Assembly: GCA_018819515.1 (NCBI GenBank)
Contig: JAHJPX010000017.1
Location: 1-64,000, forward strand
Source: Gammaproteobacteria bacterium
GTDB lineage: Bacteria > Pseudomonadota > Gammaproteobacteria > Burkholderiales > Rhodocyclaceae
Length of the DNA stretch: 64,000 nucleotides
Reading direction: 5' to 3'
Part shown: piece by piece, positions 53,725-63,014 of the stretch
How positions within the stretch are numbered: position 1 is the first letter of the stretch
Layout of the letters: each line of letters opens with the position of its first letter
Program-made: the position numbers and the translations under genes
Notes under the pieces: model-generated
What the model was told of the DNA's origin: nothing
What the model saw: the letters and a program-made list of their open reading frames with translations, nothing else
Database searches by the model: none

Positions 53725-53889
53725 ATGCCCGACAGGACCGTCAACAAGGAACCGTACCAGCAGGCCTACTACCCGCCGGTGCCGACGCTGTTCACGCGCA
53801 GCATGAGAACCTCGTTTCTCTGGCAGTGCTGGCGCTTCGTCGTCATCAACATCAAGATGCTCAAGCTGCTGGCGCGGTCACACCACTAG
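53725..53889 (+). CDS. 54-residue conserved-looking small protein after the SQR-like gene
   Basis: The frame starts at ATG 53725 after GAGAGAATTGAG and encodes MPDRTVNKEPYQQAYYPPVP, then TLFTRSMRTSFLWQCWRFVV and INIKMLKLLARSHH. It has a tyrosine/proline-rich head and an aromatic amphipathic second half. It begins 21 bases after the SQR-like stop and its own stop is directly next to the convergent aldo-keto reductase gene. Small length means coding status rests on the good ribosome site, tight spacing and protein-like composition. It could be a small membrane partner of the flavoprotein. Confidence 0.7.
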   Translation: MPDRTVNKEPYQQAYYPPVPTLFTRSMRTSFLWQCWRFVVINIKMLKLLARSHH

Positions 53890-54882
53890 TTACTCGATGC
53901 CGACCATGCCTGCGGCGGGATAGCGTGCGCCGGCGACGCGGGCCGGATCGAACAGCCGGTCGAGTTCGTCGATCTCGGCCAGCGAGAGCCTGTGCTCCGC
54001 TGCGGCAACGTTCTGTTCCAGGTAGGCGATGCGGCGCGTGCCGGGAATCGGCACTACGTGCTCGTGCTTGCCTAGCAGCCAGGCCAGCGCCACTTGGGCG
54101 TTGGTGAGATTGCGCGCTGTGGAGAAGCGCCCCAGCGCGTCGACCAGCCGGCGATTTTTCGCTTCCGCCTCGCCCGTAAAGCGCGGATTGATTTTGCGGA
54201 AGTCGCCGTCGGGCAGTTCTTCCGTGTGCACCGTGCCGGTCAGGAACGCGCGCCCCAGAGGGCTGTAGGCGACGAAGGTGACGCCCAACTCGGCGCAGGC
54301 CTGCAGCATGCCTTGTTCAGGTTCGCGCGACCAAAGGGAATATTCGCTTTGCACGGCGGCCACCGGATGCACCGCGCAAGCCCGGCGCAACGTATCGGTG
54401 GAGATTTCGGAAAAGCCGATCTGCCGCACCTTGCCGGCCAACACCAGATCGGCCATTGCGCCGGTTGTTTCCTCGATCGGCGTTTCCGGATTGCGCCGGT
54501 GGCAGTAGTAGAGGTCGATGGTGTCCACGCCGAGCCGCCGCAGCGATGCCTCGCAGGCGCTGCGGATGTAATCCGGACTGTTGTCGATGCGCCGTTCGTA
54601 CTTGCCCGCTTCGCGCACGATGCCGAACTTGGTCGCGATCACCAGTTTCCGGCGCAGCGCCTGTCCGTCCCGACGGAGGAAATCGCCGAGCAGCCGCTCA
54701 TTGTGGCCGAGGCCGTAGGTGTCGGCCGTGTCGAGGAAGTCGATGCCGAGATCGACGGCGCGCGCCAGAAGCTCTAGCGACTTCGCGTCGTCCGACGCGC
54801 CGTAAAACTCCGACATGCCCATGCAGCCGAGGCCGAGCGCCGCAACGGTCGTGCCGGATGATCCCAACGATCGTCGTTGCAT
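53890..54882 (-). CDS. Aldo-keto reductase
   Basis: The 330-residue protein is an NADPH-dependent aldo-keto reductase of the AKR13/YakC-like group. Motifs are RSLGSSGTTVAALGLGCMGM, DTADTYGLGHNERLLGDFLR (catalytic D and Y), a K in KLVIATKFG, YYCHRRNPETPIEETTGAM (catalytic-site H equivalent), and the C-terminal VVPIPGTRRIAYLEQN cofactor site. AGGAG precedes the start. The substrate is unknown and the gene has no visible link to its neighbours. Confidence 0.93.
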   Translation of the reverse strand: MQRRSLGSSGTTVAALGLGCMGMSEFYGASDDAKSLELLARAVDLGIDFLDTADTYGLGHNERLLGDFLRRDGQALRRKLVIATKFGIVREAGKYERRIDNSPDYIRSACEASLRRLGVDTIDLYYCHRRNPETPIEETTGAMADLVLAGKVRQIGFSEISTDTLRRACAVHPVAAVQSEYSLWSREPEQGMLQACAELGVTFVAYSPLGRAFLTGTVHTEELPDGDFRKINPRFTGEAEAKNRRLVDALGRFSTARNLTNAQVALAWLLGKHEHVVPIPGTRRIAYLEQNVAAAEHRLSLAEIDELDRLFDPARVAGARYPAAGMVGIE

Positions 54883-54993
54883 GGTGGCGCTCCTTTGTGA
54901 AAGTCAGGACTGTGACCACGCGGTATCGTGGCTTGTTCCCGGTACATCATGCGCCCAATTCGTGTCGGTAAGGTTGCCATGGGAGTACCGCCG

Positions 54994-55020
54994 CCTGGCG
55001 TACCGCCATGGCTGACTTTT
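54994..55020 (-). repeat. 27-bp palindromic repeat, copy 12 (between genes)
   Basis: Top strand reads CCTGGCGTACCGCCATGGC then TGACTTTT; the TGGCG/CGCCA stem is perfect. It lies in the 500-bp gap between the aldo-keto reductase and TonB receptor genes. The rest of the gap (54883-55385) is more AT-rich than the genes around it and shows no gene; it should contain the promoters of both. Confidence 0.87.
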
Positions 55021-55385
55021 CTGAAAACAGTGATGGCCAGTAGCGGTCGATCAGAACGAAGTGTACCAGTGCCCCATGTGCCGATTCTTGCATTTCAACA
55101 TAGCCAATTATCATAATGTGAATTCTATGTCCGTTCTCCAAAGCCGGGATTGTTCGCGGACTGTCGGAACCAACCCGCCGAGATTGCCATTCAAGTCATG
55201 TACGGGCAGAATGGGACAGCAGATGGCCAAGTTCAAAGTGTCATCGAACCGACCTTGATAGTGCTGAATTGGGATGCCTGACTGTCGTACAGTTCGTTGA
55301 GATACCACTTGTACGGCAGTAGGTAACTGGTCCGTTTGTTCTGACGGCAGCACCATTCTTCCATTCTGTTTTCGGGGGGTTCCTG

Positions 55386-57767
55386 TTGAAAGACCACTTG
55401 CCCGATTTCAGTGTGTGCGCGACAGGGACGATCGCGTTGGCGATTGGTCTGTCGCTTCTGAATTCGGTTGATGCACTGGCGGACGAATCCGTCGATGCCG
55501 CACCTGTCCGTTCGACGAAAGATGTGGCGGATATGGACATTGCCGAACTGGTAAATGTCAGAGTTTCCCCCTTCGACGTTTCCGCACAACTCGACAGCGG
55601 CTATCGCGCTTCGAACTCAATATCCGCTTCCCGCTTCGACACGCCGATCAGGGATCTGCCGTTTGCCATCCAGGCATTCACCGAGTCGTTCATTGAGGAC
55701 CAGAAGCCGCGAGACATATTCGACGTCGCGCGCTATTCGCCGGGCGTCACTTATCGCAGCAACGATTTCAACGAAGGTAATGCCAATCTGGCCATTCGCG
55801 GCTTCGCCGTCAGCGCTACGCCCGGTAATGTCCAGATACTGCGCGACGGCTTTCATGGGCCCTCGATCTTCGACTTCACCAACATCTCGCGCGTCGAAGT
55901 GGTCAAAGGACCTTCTTCATTTCTCTACGGCCAGGTTGCGCCAGGAGGCACTGTCAACGTCATCAGCAAGACGCCGCAGTCGAAGTTCGCCGCCATTGCG
56001 GACGCAAGGTATGGCTCCTACGATCAATACCATATCGACGCCGACGTGACCGGGCCGGCGTCGAATACGCTTTTCTACCGGTTATCGAGTTCCTACGACC
56101 GGGACATGCAGTACTGGGATCCGTACAACGCTCATTCACGGGCAATCGCCCCGTCGTTGCTCTGGCAGCCTAGCGACCGTGTCAGTGTTTCGCTCAAGTA
56201 TGAGGACTACCGCAAGGAAGAAAGTCCGCAATTGATGCAGAAGCCCGGCTACAGCACGCAGACCGGCCTCTTGCCGACGGCGTCCGATCCAAATCTTTCC
56301 GGCGTCGATGTGCCGGGCCTGCCGGACAACTGGAACAGCATGTCCTACGCGGATTATCGTCGCAGCACCGTCCGTAGTTTGAGCACCTGGGTGGACCTTA
56401 AGGCCAGCGACCACTGGGACCTGCGAACCTCCTACTCGCACCTGCGATATGTAGTCGACGCGCTGTTTTCGGGCAACTTCGGCATGGCGAACAACACGAC
56501 GCTGCTGCAGGGGCGCCGCCTCAGGCAACAGGTATATACCAATCACGACGACACCTACGAAGCCCAGGCGGTCGGCAAGTACCGCTTCGGCGACAAGAGC
56601 CTGCGCCTGCTTGCCGGAGTGCAATATATCGACCGCAAATTCGATCGTTCGGCAGGCCAGGCGCCCAATGACCCTGCACTCGGCAGTGACCCGACCGCAT
56701 CGCCACTTCCGGTCTGGGACCTGAGTGATCCATCCACGTGGAACCGCGTCGTTACGATTCCGCTCTCCACGCTCACTGATAGCGCATTTAGCGAGACTAC
56801 GGACTATGTCGATAGGTCCATATACGGCGGAACGACCTTCGGCCTTCTCGACGACAGGCTGCTGATGCTCGCCGGCTGGCGCCGGACCTCTACGGAAAGC
56901 CGGTTCACCGACAACCTGACCGGGCAGTCGCAGCCCCGAATCAGCGCAAGCGCGGTAACGCCCCAATACGGTGTACTCTATAAGCTTACGCCCAGGCTCT
57001 CGCTGTTTGCCTCCTACGCCGAGTCCTTTGTTCCCGGTACGCAAATCCTCAACAATACCGACGGCACGACCAAACCCGCCGTTCCTACCGAGGGTCGAGG
57101 CTACGACATCGGTGTCAAGGCCGACCTGGCTGGCGGCCGCCTCTCCGGCACGCTTACTTTCTTCGATATCCGCAACAAGAACATCGTCAATGACCTGGCC
57201 ATGACGGACTCCAATGGCTACGTGGTCATCTACAACGTCCAAAGTGGCGAACAGCGCTCGCGCGGCATCGAGTTCTTCACCACTGCGACGCTGAGCGACA
57301 ACTGGCAGCTCTACTTCTCGTACAGCTACATGAAAGCGCGGATCACCGAGTTCAGCGGCAACGACGATGCAATCCTCGCCCAGGACGTCGCCACGCTCGA
57401 TGCCGCCGGACAGGCCAATTACAAAAACGTGCTGCGCTTTCACGACGCCCCGTTACAGATGAGCGCACCGCACCTGGCCAACCTGTGGACGCGCTACAAC
57501 TTCACCAATGACGCCCTCCGAGGCGCCTATATTGCCGGCGGTTTCAATTATGTGTTCGACCAGACGCTACTGTCCGACAGCCCGCCGTCCTCCCGTCAGA
57601 CCTACACGCTCATCAATGCGCTGGTCGGCTACTCGTGGCCATCACGGTGGCCGAGGATGACTCTGGAACTGATGGGTAAAAACCTTACGAACGAGCACTA
57701 TCGACCATCGCAAAGCACGCGGGGACGTCCCCGTGAGTTTCTCCTTACGTTGACGGCCAGGTTCTAA
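55386..57767 (+). CDS. TonB-dependent siderophore-type outer-membrane receptor
   Basis: The 793-residue protein has an N-terminal signal region (TGTIALAIGLSLLNSVDALA), a DMDIAELVNVRVS stretch, a plug domain (~75-195; LPFAIQAFTESFIEDQ, NLAIRGFAVSATPGNVQILR, ISRVEVVKGPSSFLYGQVAP and GGTVNVISKTP) and a beta-barrel ending in the terminal aromatic LLTLTARF. This is the siderophore-receptor class of TonB transporters. The start appears to be TTG 55386 after GGGGGG; no ATG is close. It is three bases upstream of a YfiR-like gene and belongs to a c-di-GMP signalling module. Its ligand is unknown. Confidence 0.88.
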   Translation: MKDHLPDFSVCATGTIALAIGLSLLNSVDALADESVDAAPVRSTKDVADMDIAELVNVRVSPFDVSAQLDSGYRASNSISASRFDTPIRDLPFAIQAFTESFIEDQKPRDIFDVARYSPGVTYRSNDFNEGNANLAIRGFAVSATPGNVQILRDGFHGPSIFDFTNISRVEVVKGPSSFLYGQVAPGGTVNVISKTPQSKFAAIADARYGSYDQYHIDADVTGPASNTLFYRLSSSYDRDMQYWDPYNAHSRAIAPSLLWQPSDRVSVSLKYEDYRKEESPQLMQKPGYSTQTGLLPTASDPNLSGVDVPGLPDNWNSMSYADYRRSTVRSLSTWVDLKASDHWDLRTSYSHLRYVVDALFSGNFGMANNTTLLQGRRLRQQVYTNHDDTYEAQAVGKYRFGDKSLRLLAGVQYIDRKFDRSAGQAPNDPALGSDPTASPLPVWDLSDPSTWNRVVTIPLSTLTDSAFSETTDYVDRSIYGGTTFGLLDDRLLMLAGWRRTSTESRFTDNLTGQSQPRISASAVTPQYGVLYKLTPRLSLFASYAESFVPGTQILNNTDGTTKPAVPTEGRGYDIGVKADLAGGRLSGTLTFFDIRNKNIVNDLAMTDSNGYVVIYNVQSGEQRSRGIEFFTTATLSDNWQLYFSYSYMKARITEFSGNDDAILAQDVATLDAAGQANYKNVLRFHDAPLQMSAPHLANLWTRYNFTNDALRGAYIAGGFNYVFDQTLLSDSPPSSRQTYTLINALVGYSWPSRWPRMTLELMGKNLTNEHYRPSQSTRGRPREFLLTLTARF

Positions 57768-57770
57768 TTC

Positions 57771-58397
57771 ATGGCGAATCGGACAAGCGCCCTCGACGGT
57801 CAATTGCCCGGCGCAGTCCTGTTGCATACGCGACTGCTGCGAAACGCCGGCGTTCTCGCTCTGCTGCTGTTCCTTTGCTTGCCTCGTCTGGTGGCGGGCG
57901 AGGAACGTCCAAGAGCGAGCCTGCCCAGGGTCGAAGCCGCCTTCCTGCGCAATTTCGCCCACTACATCGCGTGGCCACCGTCCGCCTTCGCCGACGATCA
58001 CGCACCATGGCGCATCTGCATTCTCGGCAACGATCCGTTTGGCCGGGTTCTGGATGACACCCTTCTGGGCCGCGTCGAGCAGGGGCGCACGTTCGCGGTC
58101 ATCCGCGCGGAAACGTTGTCGGAAGCGGCACCGTGCCAAATAATCTATGTTGCCTATCGAACCAGCGAAGGTCGCCGCGCCGTTCTCGCCGAACTGAAGA
58201 GGCGGCCGGTGCTGACGGTCGGCGATGCGCCGGGATTCCTGCAGGAAGGCGGAGTCATTCGCTTCCATGTCTCGGACCACGTGGAATTCGGCGTCAACCT
58301 CGATCAGGCTCGTGCCGCTTCGCTGCATGTCCAAACCAGGATGCTGGAAGTCGCATATGAGGTTGTGGAGGATGGTGTTGTACGGAGGCGCAGATGA
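57771..58397 (+). CDS. YfiR-family (DUF4154) periplasmic protein
   Basis: The 208-residue protein has a signal peptide (LLRNAGVLALLLFLCLPRLV, then AG) and the DUF4154/YfiR fold: VEAAFLRNFAHYIAWPPSAF, WRICILGNDPFGRVLD, CQIIYVAYRTSEGRRA, PVLTVGDAPGFLQEGGVIRF and FGVNLDQARAA. YfiR in Pseudomonas binds the periplasmic domain of the diguanylate cyclase YfiN and keeps it off. Here the downstream overlapping gene is a CHASE8-like/HAMP/GGDEF-EAL protein, so the same pairing is likely. Confidence 0.9.
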   Translation: MANRTSALDGQLPGAVLLHTRLLRNAGVLALLLFLCLPRLVAGEERPRASLPRVEAAFLRNFAHYIAWPPSAFADDHAPWRICILGNDPFGRVLDDTLLGRVEQGRTFAVIRAETLSEAAPCQIIYVAYRTSEGRRAVLAELKRRPVLTVGDAPGFLQEGGVIRFHVSDHVEFGVNLDQARAASLHVQTRMLEVAYEVVEDGVVRRRR

Positions 58398-61300
58398 CGC
58401 CGCTATTCAGGCGCAAGGACATTCGCAGCAGGCTGGCGTTCGCCCTGTGGAGCGCGGCTCTGCTCGCGTTCGTCGTGGCTGGCGTCGGGCTCGTGCTCTT
58501 TCAAAGCCTCACCCAGGAAGATCGCGCCCGGCTGATCATGGAGCCCTACGCGCAGCTAGTCTCCGTCGGAACGGACGCGGCCGTGGCGTTCGAAGATTCC
58601 CAGCGCGCCCAGGAGATACTCGACACCCTGCGGGTCAACCCGCAAATCATCGAAGCGCGCATCTATCTCGAAGATGGGAGGTCGCTAGCCGGTTTCACTC
58701 ACGATTCAGGTGTTACGCCGCATCCTTTGCCAGCGGAGCCGGATGGCATTTACATCCGCCCGGACAGAGCCGAATTGCTGCAAGCTTTGCCACGCGGCGC
58801 ACGTCTGCATATCAGTATGGGGCTGGAACAACTTACCGCTCAAACCCGCCAATCCATGTGGCTATTCGGCGCCGCTGTGATAGTCCTGGTTGCCGTCACG
58901 CTAGTTCAATTGATGGTTCTGCAACGGACCATCGTGCGTCCGATCACCTCCCTGACCGAGACGGCGGAACTCGTCCGAACCCGTGCCGACTACCGGCAGC
59001 GCATTCCTGCCGTAGGCACCGACGAGGTGGACCGACTCGGCCAAAGCTTCAACGCCATGATGGAGGCAATTCAGGAACGCGAGAACCAATTGCGCCTATT
59101 GACGGAGTTACAGCGCACGATTCTGGACAACGCGGCTTACGGCATCATTTCGACGACGCCAGACGGAATCGTCACCAGCTTTAACCCCGCCGCCGAACGC
59201 CTGCTCGGGTATCGGTCCGACGAGGTAATCGGGAAAATGAAGCCGGCGAGCTGGCATGATCGTGAGGAAGTCGACCAACGCGCGAATCAGTTGTCCGAGG
59301 AATTGGGCGAATCGATCCCGGCAGGGTTCGAGGTGTTTGCTGCCCGGCCTCGACTCAACTTGCCGGAGGAACGCGAATGGACATTCATCCGCAAGGACGG
59401 ACGGCGAATTCCCGTGATTCTGTCCATCACGGCGCTACGCGACGAAAACAACGAGGTCGCGGGCTTCGTCGGCCTGTCCCAGGACCTGACCGAGCGCAAG
59501 CAGGCCGAAATCCGCCTGCATCGCCTGAACCGTGAACTGCGCGCCATCAGCGACTGCAACCAGATATTGGTACATGCCGAAGACGAGCAATTGCTGCTCG
59601 ACGACATCTGTCGCATCGTCTGCGAGAAGGCCGGGTACGTGATGGCGTGGGTGGGTTACACGGACCAGGATCCGCCTACCGCCATTCGAGTCGTGGCGCG
59701 ATCCGGTGCCGACCTGGGATATCTCGACGAAGCCCTCTCGATCTGGGCAAAAACCGAGGAAAGGGACTCTCCCTCCGAAGTCGCGATTCGCACCGGGGAG
59801 GCCGCAGGTTTCGGGGACTTCGCCACCGACCCCAACGCGGCGCCTTGGCGCGATGCCGCCTTGAGGCGTGGGTATCGCTCTTCAATTGCCTTGCCGCTGA
59901 AAGACAAGGGGGCGCGCACTTTTGGCGTTCTCAGTATCTACGCAGCAGAACCCAACGCCTTTACATTTGAGGAGATGCGCCTTCTCGGTGAACTGGCCGA
60001 CGACCTTGCCTTCGGCATCGTGACACTTCGCGCTCGCACCGAACATGCCAAGGCGGAAGAGCAAGTCAGGATTGCGGCGACGGCGTTCGAGGCCCAGGAA
60101 GGAATCATCATCACGGACGCCAGGCAGATCATCCTCCGAGTAAATCGGGCCTTCACCGATATTACGGGTTATGCCGCCGAGGACGTTATCGGCGGGACAC
60201 CGCACCTGCTCAGTTCCGGACACCACGATGCTCCCTTCTTTCGGGAGATGTGGAACTGCATCGACGCCGAGGGCTCGTGGCAGGGGGAAATCTGGAACCG
60301 GCGCAAGAACGGGGAGTTCTATCCGGAATGGCTGAACATTACGGCAGTCAGGGACGAGCGCGGCCAAGTCACGCATTATGTTGGCACGATGATCGACATT
60401 ACTGAGCGCAAGGAGGCCGAACGGCAGATCGAGCATCTCGCCTTCTACGATCTGCTTACGGGCCTGCCGAACCGTCGGCTATTCGTTGATCGCTTGCAGC
60501 AGGCGATGGCAGGCAGCGCCCGAAGCCGGAGCATGGGCGCGCTGCTGTTCATAGATCTGGACAACTTCAAGATCATCAACGACACCTGCGGTCACGACGT
60601 CGGCGACCAGTTATTGATCGAAGTCGCTCGGCGGGTGGTTTCCTGTGTGCGCGATGGCGACACCGTCTCGCGCCTGGGTGGCGACGAATTCGTTGCCATG
60701 CTGGAGGATTTGAGCGAGAGTCCTGCCGAAGCCGCGGCCCAAGCCAAGATCGCCGCCGGGAAAGTGCTGGAGATGCTCAACCAGCCGTACCCGATCGCTG
60801 GCCAGATACACCACAGCACCCCAAGCATCGGCGCTACGCTCTTTGTTGGCAATCGGGATTCTGTTGACGAACTGCTGAAGCAGGCGGACATCGCCATGTA
60901 TCAGGCCAAGGCGGCCGGACGCAACACCTTGCGCTTCTTCGATCCCGATATGCAGGCTGCCATTGCTACCCGGGTGAGCATGGAAGCCGACTTGCGCCAA
61001 GGACTGATCGAACGTCAGTTCGTGCTCCACTATCAACCGGTAGTCGATGGCGAGCTCGGTGTTATTGGCGCCGAGGCCTTGTTGCGCTGGGAACATCCCG
61101 AACGTGGAATGATATCGCCTGCCCAGCTCATTCCACTGGCCGAGGAAATCGGGCTGATTCTGCCCATCGGTCAATGGGTGCTGGAGGAGGCCTGTATGCG
61201 GCTAGCCGAATGGTCGCGTGATCCGGCTATGCGCGAGCTGCACATGGCGGTTAACGTTAGCGCTCGTCAGTTCCGGCAAGCGAGCTTTGTGGACACTGTA

Positions 61301-61732
61301 CGCCAGGCACTACTTAGCACGGGCGTGGCGCCGTCCCGCCTCAAGCTTGAACTGACCGAAAGCCTGATTCTTGACGACGTCGAAGACACGATAGAAAAGA
61401 TGCGTGCGCTCAAGAATCTAGGTGTCGGCTTTTCAATGGATGATTTTGGCACCGGCTATTCATCGCTGTCCTATCTGACGCGACTACCCTTCGATCAACT
61501 CAAGATCGACCAATCCTTCGTCCGTAACCTTCCCGACAGCCCCACCGATGCGGTAGTCGTGCAGTCGATCATTACGCTGGCCCGGAGCCTGCGCCTCGTG
61601 GTGATCGCCGAAGGTGTGGAAACCGAAGCCCAGAGAGTGTTCCTCGAAAAGCATGGCTGTCCCGTGTATCAGGGTTACCTGTTCAGCAAGCCCGTCGCCT
61701 TGGCTGCCTTCGAGGAATTGATGCGCCGGTAA
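58394..61732 (+). CDS. Membrane sensor with HAMP, PAS, GAF, GGDEF and EAL domains
   Basis: The 1112-residue protein has two membrane helices (~17-37 and ~155-177) around a periplasmic CHASE8-like domain, a HAMP domain (IVRPITSLTETAELVRTRAD), PAS (~240-375), GAF (~385-560), PAS (~565-685), GGDEF with RLGGDEF near 760-766 and an RDGD I-site five residues before it, and EAL (GAEALLRWEHPERGMISP near 892, DDFGTGYSSLSYLTRLPFDQ). Both catalytic motifs look intact, so it could make or break down c-di-GMP. It overlaps the yfiR-like gene (ATGA). TonB receptor and YfiR partner suggest control by an outer-membrane or periplasmic signal. Confidence 0.92.
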   Translation: MTPLFRRKDIRSRLAFALWSAALLAFVVAGVGLVLFQSLTQEDRARLIMEPYAQLVSVGTDAAVAFEDSQRAQEILDTLRVNPQIIEARIYLEDGRSLAGFTHDSGVTPHPLPAEPDGIYIRPDRAELLQALPRGARLHISMGLEQLTAQTRQSMWLFGAAVIVLVAVTLVQLMVLQRTIVRPITSLTETAELVRTRADYRQRIPAVGTDEVDRLGQSFNAMMEAIQERENQLRLLTELQRTILDNAAYGIISTTPDGIVTSFNPAAERLLGYRSDEVIGKMKPASWHDREEVDQRANQLSEELGESIPAGFEVFAARPRLNLPEEREWTFIRKDGRRIPVILSITALRDENNEVAGFVGLSQDLTERKQAEIRLHRLNRELRAISDCNQILVHAEDEQLLLDDICRIVCEKAGYVMAWVGYTDQDPPTAIRVVARSGADLGYLDEALSIWAKTEERDSPSEVAIRTGEAAGFGDFATDPNAAPWRDAALRRGYRSSIALPLKDKGARTFGVLSIYAAEPNAFTFEEMRLLGELADDLAFGIVTLRARTEHAKAEEQVRIAATAFEAQEGIIITDARQIILRVNRAFTDITGYAAEDVIGGTPHLLSSGHHDAPFFREMWNCIDAEGSWQGEIWNRRKNGEFYPEWLNITAVRDERGQVTHYVGTMIDITERKEAERQIEHLAFYDLLTGLPNRRLFVDRLQQAMAGSARSRSMGALLFIDLDNFKIINDTCGHDVGDQLLIEVARRVVSCVRDGDTVSRLGGDEFVAMLEDLSESPAEAAAQAKIAAGKVLEMLNQPYPIAGQIHHSTPSIGATLFVGNRDSVDELLKQADIAMYQAKAAGRNTLRFFDPDMQAAIATRVSMEADLRQGLIERQFVLHYQPVVDGELGVIGAEALLRWEHPERGMISPAQLIPLAEEIGLILPIGQWVLEEACMRLAEWSRDPAMRELHMAVNVSARQFRQASFVDTVRQALLSTGVAPSRLKLELTESLILDDVEDTIEKMRALKNLGVGFSMDDFGTGYSSLSYLTRLPFDQLKIDQSFVRNLPDSPTDAVVVQSIITLARSLRLVVIAEGVETEAQRVFLEKHGCPVYQGYLFSKPVALAAFEELMRR

Positions 61733-61904
61733 TCAATACCGCTTGGTTGCACCAGTGGCAGTGTTCCCCGTATGGTGAGATGCAAACATTGTTGTCGACC
61801 GGTGTGATCGGTTCTCTCATGTCGAAACATCACCAAGTCTTCTCGTGGACAGAATTTCGAACTGATGTATATCTGTCGTTTGGCTGTGCCAGAATCTTTA
61901 CCCG

Positions 61905-62954
61905 ATGAGTACGATACGCAAAGACTACGTCCGTCCGCTGGACATCAAGCACGGTCGCGTCGACCTTTCGCACGGCTCCGGCGGCCGGGCGATGGCGCAA
62001 CTGATCGAGGAGTTGTTCGCCAGGCATCTTGGCAATGAATATCTCGCGCAGGGCGACGACGGCGCGCGGCTGCCGGTGGCCAATGGCCGGCTGGTGATGG
62101 CGACCGATTCCCACGTCGTTTCGCCGCTGTTCTTTCCCGGCGGCGACATCGGCTGTCTGTCGGTGCATGGCACGATAAACGACGTGGCGGTGATGGGTGC
62201 GAGGCCGCTCTATCTCGCTGCCGGCTTCATCCTGGAAGAGGGCTATCCGCTGGCCGACCTGGCGCGCATCGTCGAGTCGATGGCGGCGGCATCGCACGAG
62301 GCCGGCGTGCCCATCGTCACGGGTGATACCAAGGTGGTCGAGGCAGGGAAGGCTGATGGCGTCTTTATCACGACGACCGGCGTCGGCGCTCTGCGCGAGG
62401 GCCTGGATCTGTCGGGCGCCAACGCGCGTCCCGGCGACGCCATCCTTGTCTCGGGCGACTTGGGCGATCACGGCATGGCCATCATGTCGGTGCGCGAGGG
62501 ACTGGAGTTTTCGACTGCCATCCGCTCCGACACCGCGGCGCTGCATGGACTGATCGAGGCGATGCTGAAAACGGGTGCCGACATCCGCTGCCTGCGTGAT
62601 CCGACGCGCGGCGGCTTGGCGACGACGCTGAACGAGATCGCAAGACAGTCCAGAGTTGGCGTTATGCTGGAGGAGAAGGCGATCCCGGTGAAGCCGGAAG
62701 TGGGGGCTGCCTGCGAATTTCTCGGCCTCGATCCGCTCTATGTGGCGAACGAGGGCAAGCTGGTGGCGATAGTGGCGGAAGCCGATTCAGGCAGGTTGCT
62801 GGCGGCGATGCGCGCCCATCCACTTGGTGCAAACGCGGCGCGGGTCGGGACGGTGATCGCCGACGATCACCATTTCGTGCAGATGACCACCGGCATGGGC
62901 GGGCGGCGCATCGTCGACTGGCTGACCGGCGAGCAGTTGCCCCGCATCTGCTGA
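61905..62954 (+). CDS. hypE: Hydrogenase maturation protein HypE
   Basis: The 349-residue protein accepts the carbamoyl group from HypF on its C-terminal cysteine and dehydrates it to thiocyanate. The sequence ends LPRIC, placing this cysteine at the very end (C349), and has family motifs VDLSHGSGGRAMAQLI, LVMATDSHVVSPLFFPGGDI, VVTGDTKVVE-like PIVTGDTKVVEAGKADG, and DPTRGGLATTLNEIA. It is separated from hypABFCD by about 9.7 kb of unrelated genes, so it must have its own promoter in 61733-61904, where I see no clear motif. Confidence 0.97.
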   Translation: MSTIRKDYVRPLDIKHGRVDLSHGSGGRAMAQLIEELFARHLGNEYLAQGDDGARLPVANGRLVMATDSHVVSPLFFPGGDIGCLSVHGTINDVAVMGARPLYLAAGFILEEGYPLADLARIVESMAAASHEAGVPIVTGDTKVVEAGKADGVFITTTGVGALREGLDLSGANARPGDAILVSGDLGDHGMAIMSVREGLEFSTAIRSDTAALHGLIEAMLKTGADIRCLRDPTRGGLATTLNEIARQSRVGVMLEEKAIPVKPEVGAACEFLGLDPLYVANEGKLVAIVAEADSGRLLAAMRAHPLGANAARVGTVIADDHHFVQMTTGMGGRRIVDWLTGEQLPRIC

Positions 62955-63014
62955 GGCTGGAAGATTCCGCCGCGAGCGGATACCATCCGGAAAGACGAAC
63001 CTGCGGAGGACGAC

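Noticed and set aside
55386..57767. The TonB receptor as a nickel importer because it lies between hypD and hypE
   Set aside because: Sequence features are those of siderophore receptors, no NikR operator was seen, and it is coupled to c-di-GMP genes instead of nickel genes.
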